A stretch of DNA of 64,000 bases from an uncultured Porphyromonadaceae bacterium. GTDB lineage: Bacteria; Bacteroidota; Bacteroidia; Bacteroidales; Muribaculaceae. Numbering within the stretch: the stretch's first letter is position 1; each line of letters opens with the position of its first letter. Positions 59,907-64,000 of the stretch are shown in pieces. The stretch covers positions 1-64,000 of the forward strand of contig URMS01000009.1 in NCBI GenBank assembly GCA_900548975.1, written 5' to 3'. Made by a program: the position numbers and the translations under genes. The notes beneath the pieces are model-generated. The model saw nothing but the letters and a program-made list of their open reading frames with translations. It did not search any database and was not told where the DNA came from.

Positions 59907-61451
59907 ATGAAATTCAACAAATATATCATGTCGGGCTGTGTGGCTCTGATGGCATTTGCCGGCACTTCGTGCGTCGGCGACCTCGACCTCAAGCCCAACG
60001 ACCCCAATATCAAGCTCGAACTGACTTCTCAGGCCGAGTGGGACGGCTTCCTGGGCCGACTCTACGGCAACCTCTACCGCGATGACATCATCTCGACCTC
60101 GGACGGCGGTGCCGGTACGTTTACCCGTACACACTTCAACCTCAACGAAATCGTGGCCGACGAATGCTTCATCTCCGAAGCTTGGAACGACCCTGGCTAC
60201 CAGCCGCTGAACAAGAACCAGTGGAGTCCCGACAACGAATGGATCTACGCCGCTTTCGCACGCGAGTTCTTCAACGCCAAGATGGGCGCCGAATTCATGT
60301 CGGGCATGCGCACCCAGGGTGCGGCATTCTTCGACGAGGCCGAGACCAATGCCCGTATCGCCGAGGCATCGGCCCTGCGCGGTCTGGCATACTATCATAT
60401 GATCGACCTCTTCGGCCGCGGTCCCTGGATCGACGAAAGCTCGACCACAGGCGCCACCCCTCCCACCTACGACCGCAAGCAGCTCTTCGACGCCATCACC
60501 GCCGAACTCGAGCAGTATGTGCCGCAGCTCAAGCCGGCAGCACAGCAGGCCTACGGCCGCATAAGCCGCGAGGCAGGCTACATGCTTCTTGCCAAGCTCT
60601 ATCTCAACGCCGAAGTCTACACAGGCACCCCCATGTGGCGTGAATGCGCCGAGGCCTGCAAGCAGGTGGTATCGACCGGCATCTCGCTGGCTCCGGAGTA
60701 CAAATATCTCTTCTGCGCCACCAACGACAAATATGCCGGCAACGGCGAGCTGCTGTGGGTAGTACCGCAGGAACAGGGCCGCATGGAGGCCTGGGGCGGC
60801 ACAACCTACCTCACCTGCGGCGCATGGTTCGCATCGGCGGGCGAGGAAATCCTCAAGAAGCTCAACTATAAGGATGCATGGGGCGGTCTGCGTCTGCGTC
60901 CCGAACTGTCGCGTGCCCTCGACCGCGCCGACAAGCGCCGTCTTATCTTCGAAGGCACCTTCAAGGAAGATATCCCCACCCTCGGCGGCAACGACGCCAC
61001 CTCGTGCGGCTACATGCTCATCAAATACAGCAACAGCCCCGAGAGCGACTACGAGAACACCGCCGGCGGCAATAACAACAATGTGGCCATGTCGAACACC
61101 GACTATCCTATCTTCCGCCTCGCCGACACCTACCTGATGCTGGCCGAGTGTCAGATGCACGGTGTGGAGTGCGACGGTCTGCGCTACCTCAACCTCGTGC
61201 GCGAGCGTGCCGGCATGCCTGCCCGCTCCTCGATCGACGCCGACGAGCTGCTCCAGGAACGTATGTGCGAACTCTACTGCGAAGGCTACCGCCGCAGCGA
61301 CCTCATCCGTTTCGGCAAATACACCGGCAGCAACTATATGTGGTCGTGGAAAGGCGGCGACTATGCAGGCGCATCGCTGCCCGCATACCGTGCTCTCTTC
61401 CCCATTCCTACGCAGTATATCGAAACCGTGGGCCAGAACCCGGGCTATTAA
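59907..61451 (+). CDS. SusD/RagB-type surface lipoprotein
   Basis: A 514-residue lipoprotein (MKFNKYIMSGCVALMAFAGTSC) that caps the SusC barrel and binds the substrate. Family marks are LDLKPNDPN just behind the lipobox, the early helix EWDGFLGRLYGNLYRDD, the TPR-like EASALRGLAYYHMIDLFGRGPW (about 150-172), and the C-terminal ADTYLMLAEC and LQERMCELYCEGYRRSDLIRFGKYT region (about 405-475). Length and order are normal. It follows the susC gene by 21 bases and is separated from the next gene by a 125-bp spacer with a long hairpin. Confidence 0.95.
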   Translation: MKFNKYIMSGCVALMAFAGTSCVGDLDLKPNDPNIKLELTSQAEWDGFLGRLYGNLYRDDIISTSDGGAGTFTRTHFNLNEIVADECFISEAWNDPGYQPLNKNQWSPDNEWIYAAFAREFFNAKMGAEFMSGMRTQGAAFFDEAETNARIAEASALRGLAYYHMIDLFGRGPWIDESSTTGATPPTYDRKQLFDAITAELEQYVPQLKPAAQQAYGRISREAGYMLLAKLYLNAEVYTGTPMWRECAEACKQVVSTGISLAPEYKYLFCATNDKYAGNGELLWVVPQEQGRMEAWGGTTYLTCGAWFASAGEEILKKLNYKDAWGGLRLRPELSRALDRADKRRLIFEGTFKEDIPTLGGNDATSCGYMLIKYSNSPESDYENTAGGNNNNVAMSNTDYPIFRLADTYLMLAECQMHGVECDGLRYLNLVRERAGMPARSSIDADELLQERMCELYCEGYRRSDLIRFGKYTGSNYMWSWKGGDYAGASLPAYRALFPIPTQYIETVGQNPGY

Positions 61452-61474
61452 TTTAAGTTTAATAAGTGAAAGAA

Positions 61475-61558
61475 GTTTATAAAGGTTAAGATAATGGCTT
61501 CTTCGTACGCTATCGGTACTATTGTCTTGACTCACTCGACTTTATGGACTTTATAAAC
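61475..61558 (+). promoter_or_regulatory. Long hairpin in the susD-susE spacer
   Basis: An outer perfect stem GTTTATAAAG/CTTTATAAAC (61475-61484, 61549-61558) encloses a 13-bp stem (61485-61497 and 61519-61531, with three G-U pairs). No T-run follows, so it is not a plain terminator. The inner 5' arm GTTAAGATAATGG recurs exactly in the next spacer (62889-62901), where the 3' arm differs at bases that keep pairing. Confidence 0.6.
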
Positions 61559-61576
61559 CTTACAAAAAAAGAAATA

Positions 61577-62845
61577 ATGAAATTCGCAAAAATATATACC
61601 GTTCTGGCTGCCGGTGCTGCAATGCTTGGAGTTGTGTCGTGTTCGACACCCGATACTCCTGTGATGCAGAAGCCTACCGAATTCAAACTCAATGTGCCGC
61701 CTTTCGCCCAGCAGTACTATCAGCTCAGCCCCGAAGGCGTGCTCGAGCTCACCTGCTCGCAGCCCGACTACGGCATCGGCACTGTGGTGAACTACTCGGC
61801 CGAGATATCGCTGACCGAAGATTTCGCCGATTCGCGCGCCATCATCAACACCAACGGCGCCAGCGCCACCATCGCACTGTCGGAAGAGGCTATCTCGACC
61901 GCTATCTGCGAGATGCTTGGCGTGACCGACGAGGATACATGGCAGCCCTATGTCGACAACCATGTGAAACCGCTCTACGTGCGCGCCGTTGCACAGGTAG
62001 GCACCTATGAATGGTCCAATATCAAGTCGAATGTGGTGGAACTTCCCCGCGTCGACTTCTACTACGCACTCAAGACTCCGGGCTACATATTCCTGACCGG
62101 TATACCCAGCTTTATCGATCCTACGACCTCCAACCGCGATAAACTCATCCGCCTCTATGAGGCCGACGATGCTATCGGCTCGCAGGTATACTCGGCTGTT
62201 GTGAAGGCCGATGCCGGCGACGTTTCCTTCCGCTTCTATACTCAGCTCGGTTCGGGCTGGGACGATGTGAAAGATTTCAGTGTCGGTGCCGCAGAGCCCG
62301 ATATGAATACCGTGACCATCACCGATAAGTTTGTCGACGGTACTTACAGCGGCGAGGTTGTATATCCCGGCCGAAGCAACTGGGGCTTCACCTGGGGCGG
62401 CGGCGAAATGACCATCACTGTCGATCTCAAGAAGAATACCATCACCATCCAGAGCGGCGCTCAGGAAGTGATTACTCCCAAGTATGTGTATATGGTGGGC
62501 AACCAGGCCAACTGGGCTACTCCCGATGAAACCTCTGCCGCCATCTACGAAAACTGGCGTCTGGAATGCCTCGACGGTTCGGGTGTCTTCACCGGCACTT
62601 TCGAAATCACCGAAACCCAGGACAGCAATCCCGATCTTTTCTGCCGTTTCTATCAGGAATTGACCGGCTGGGGCGCTGCCCAGTGGGCATCCACTACCGG
62701 AAAAGACTTCCTGGTGACTCCCGGTGTTGCAGCCGAAACAGCGGTCGGCGAGGGCTGCTTCCAGCTCGAAGGCGCTCTGGGTGCCACAATCAGCGTGTCG
62801 CTCGATACGAAAGCCAATACCGTGACATTCGATTTCGTCGATTAA
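61577..62845 (+). CDS. SusE-type outer membrane lipoprotein
   Basis: A 422-residue lipoprotein beginning MKFAKIYTVLAAGAAMLGVVSC (start 61577; an in-frame ATG at 61544 lies inside the spacer hairpin and is not preferred). The N-terminal SusE-like immunoglobulin domain (about 20-150) shows FKLNVPPFAQQYYQLSPEG and VLELTCSQPDYG; two further beta modules resembling SusE/SusF starch-binding-like domains follow (about 165-290 and 300-422, each opening with a YIFLTGIPSF or YVYMVGNQANW strand). Such lipoproteins hold glycans at the cell surface. It lies between the susD gene and a further lipoprotein gene. Confidence 0.85.
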   Translation: MKFAKIYTVLAAGAAMLGVVSCSTPDTPVMQKPTEFKLNVPPFAQQYYQLSPEGVLELTCSQPDYGIGTVVNYSAEISLTEDFADSRAIINTNGASATIALSEEAISTAICEMLGVTDEDTWQPYVDNHVKPLYVRAVAQVGTYEWSNIKSNVVELPRVDFYYALKTPGYIFLTGIPSFIDPTTSNRDKLIRLYEADDAIGSQVYSAVVKADAGDVSFRFYTQLGSGWDDVKDFSVGAAEPDMNTVTITDKFVDGTYSGEVVYPGRSNWGFTWGGGEMTITVDLKKNTITIQSGAQEVITPKYVYMVGNQANWATPDETSAAIYENWRLECLDGSGVFTGTFEITETQDSNPDLFCRFYQELTGWGAAQWASTTGKDFLVTPGVAAETAVGEGCFQLEGALGATISVSLDTKANTVTFDFVD

Positions 62846-62878
62846 TCCAAGTCTGATATCCAAGTTTAATAAGTAAAA

Positions 62879-62932
62879 GGTCTGTAAAGTTAAGATAATG
62901 GTACTTCAGCTGTTATCTTAACTTATCAGACC
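62879..62932 (+). promoter_or_regulatory. Long hairpin in the susE-susF spacer
   Basis: Outer arms GGTCTG/CAGACC (62879-62884, 62927-62932), a 2x2 internal loop, then a 15-bp stem made of AA/TT and the 13-bp block 62889-62901/62910-62922. No T-run follows. The 5' arm is identical to that in the susD-susE spacer and the preceding bases (AAGTTTAATAAGT) are shared as well. Confidence 0.65.
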
Positions 62933-62958
62933 GAAAGAAACTTCCTCAACATACAAAA

Positions 62959-64000
62959 ATGAAGAAATATACAATACTTCCCATATTGGCTCTGGCTCTT
63001 GGCTTCGCTGCATGCGACGACGTGGATCTCGGCACCGGTATACCTGTTGTCAACCCCGAGCTGCCGGCCGCCGGTCCCGACCTGGTGACAGTCACAGCCG
63101 CCCAACTTCCTGCGGTGATCGATCTGGCCTCTTACTACGATAAGGGCGAACAGGTGGTTGTGGCCAATGCCACCGCTGCCGAAGGCTGGCCCGAGGGCTA
63201 TGGCTTCGCAGCTGTCGCCCAGCTGAGCAGCACCGAGGACTTCGCCACAAGCACCGAGGTGCCCGTAGAGGTTCTCGGATCGGAATTTGCGTTCGATCCT
63301 ACCACTCTTAGCGACGCTGTCCGCGACTTCATAAGCAAGAATCCCGTCGAGACTTCCGTGTGGGTGCGCTACCGTGTAAGCGCCGCCAAGGGCAACGAGA
63401 ACATCATCCTCGGCGGTCCCGACAAATTCTACTGCCCCATGCAGATGAATGTGGTGTCGTTCCCGCCCTACACCATCGATACAGAGTACTATCTGGCCTG
63501 GTCGAATACTCCCGACGGCTGGTCGGTAAACAATACCGCTCCGTTCAAGCACAGCTCCACCAACCAGTACGACGACCCCGAATTCAAGGGCGTGTTCCAG
63601 ATTGCCAAGGACAGCTACTGGATGATTATCAGCGGCACCTCGCTCGCAAACAGCGACTTCTCGAACGCTCTCGGCGTAGTGGCCGGTGAAGAGGCCAAGG
63701 TCGAGAAGGGCGTTGTCAGCGGCACTCTCGATCCTTCGGCCGCCACACAGGAAGCCGGCAAGATGCTTCTTGGCGGCTCTGTGGAGATAACATTCAACAT
63801 GGATACCTATGCCTACAGCTACAAGCAGGCCATCGAGAATTTCTGGCTCGCAGGCAACGGCGTGAACGGCACAAGCTGGAACGACGGCCAGTTCGCCATG
63901 GTGATGTGGACCGAAGACTATGTGAACTATGCAGGCTATGCCCACCTCTACGGGGCTGCCGAACCCGAATTCAAGTTCAGCCCCACTAACGCATGGAACG
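62959..64000 (+). CDS. SusF/SusE-like surface lipoprotein, 3' end outside the window
   Basis: An open frame of at least 347 codons that runs off the window: MKKYTILPILALALGFAACDD (lipobox LGFAAC), then two SusE-type immunoglobulin-like segments (PELPAAGPDLVTVTAAQL, about 35-150, and FPPYTIDTEYYLAWSNTPDGW, about 165-270) and the start of a C-terminal binding module (about 275 on: MLLGGSVEITFNMDTYAYSY, NFWLAGNGVNG). It follows the SusE gene across a hairpin spacer, so the locus has the order susC-susD-susE-susF-like. The enzyme genes that would reveal the substrate probably lie further downstream. Confidence 0.8.
   Translation, partial: MKKYTILPILALALGFAACDDVDLGTGIPVVNPELPAAGPDLVTVTAAQLPAVIDLASYYDKGEQVVVANATAAEGWPEGYGFAAVAQLSSTEDFATSTEVPVEVLGSEFAFDPTTLSDAVRDFISKNPVETSVWVRYRVSAAKGNENIILGGPDKFYCPMQMNVVSFPPYTIDTEYYLAWSNTPDGWSVNNTAPFKHSSTNQYDDPEFKGVFQIAKDSYWMIISGTSLANSDFSNALGVVAGEEAKVEKGVVSGTLDPSAATQEAGKMLLGGSVEITFNMDTYAYSYKQAIENFWLAGNGVNGTSWNDGQFAMVMWTEDYVNYAGYAHLYGAAEPEFKFSPTNAWN

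Noticed and set aside
59088..61535. 815-codon minus-strand open frame across the susC end and susD
   Set aside because: Antisense shadow of two certain sus-type genes; no start context, no family similarity.

Overview
The window is a chromosomal segment of a member of the Bacteroidales, probably close to Muribaculaceae (the family is inferred from gene content; no taxonomic search could be run). Direct signs are the Bacteroidota promoter element TAnnTTTG in front of many genes and tRNAs (often with a TTTG/TTG about 20 nt further upstream), a short primary sigma factor, a SusC/SusD locus, a C10 peptidase with a sorting-like C-terminal tail, and many signal-peptide or lipoprotein genes. Coding DNA is GC-rich, but two stretches (about 10.75-12.2 kb and 24.0-27.1 kb) look clearly AT-richer and may have a different history.

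Layout. 1-80: 3' end of a 5S rRNA and its terminator. 171-6500 (minus): a GNAT acetyltransferase, then, read from 6500 leftwards, a tight run of unknown protein, two paralogous beta-barrels, a PCMD surface lipoprotein, an OprP-type porin and a SIMPL protein ending at a terminator. 6564-9796: NapH-type ferredoxin membrane protein and a GH51 arabinofuranosidase. 9.8-10.0 kb: palindromic repeat cluster. 10067-12055 (minus): AT-rich island with a beta-barrel, two related small lipoproteins and an Rhs-like fragment. 12260-16221: uvrB and a YgiQ radical SAM gene. 16226-20069: an exported TPR-CHAT caspase-like protein divergent from an exported helical-repeat protein, sharing one very compact promoter region. 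20129-23937 (minus): DUF418 membrane protein, RecD-like helicase, esterase. 23971-27096: LuxR regulator divergent from a DUF1349/VOC/acyltransferase operon with a perfect inverted repeat between them. 27397-33432 (minus): giant C10 peptidase with LRR-like repeats, split by an in-frame amber codon at the propeptide/catalytic border.

33.6-38.2 kb: tRNA-Ser(CGA), pfkA, tRNA-Pro(CGG), an orphan MNT nucleotidyltransferase, rpsU, a second palindrome cluster, tRNA-His(GTG), a TIGR02757 gene and an esterase. 38222-43811: a BtuG-like surface propeller, a GH106 enzyme and a lipoprotein nitroreductase. 43.9-47.3 kb: third palindrome cluster, rpoD and a NatAB-type ABC exporter. 47409-55086: a large secreted protein, then speA, truA and an ATP-grasp-like gene, then efp. 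55182-56386: an MBOAT/SGNH pair collapsed by a deletion. 56778-64000: a susC-susD-susE-susF type locus whose two lipoprotein spacers encode long related hairpins; the last gene leaves the window.

Functionally the segment mixes housekeeping genes (uvrB, pfkA, rpsU, rpoD, efp, truA, speA, tRNAs) with glycan and cofactor acquisition at the cell surface (GH51, GH106, SusCDEF, BtuG-like) and several poorly described exported systems (TPR-CHAT pair, six-gene envelope operon, LuxR cassette). These last, the interrupted peptidase and the structured susDEF spacers are the parts most worth a second look.
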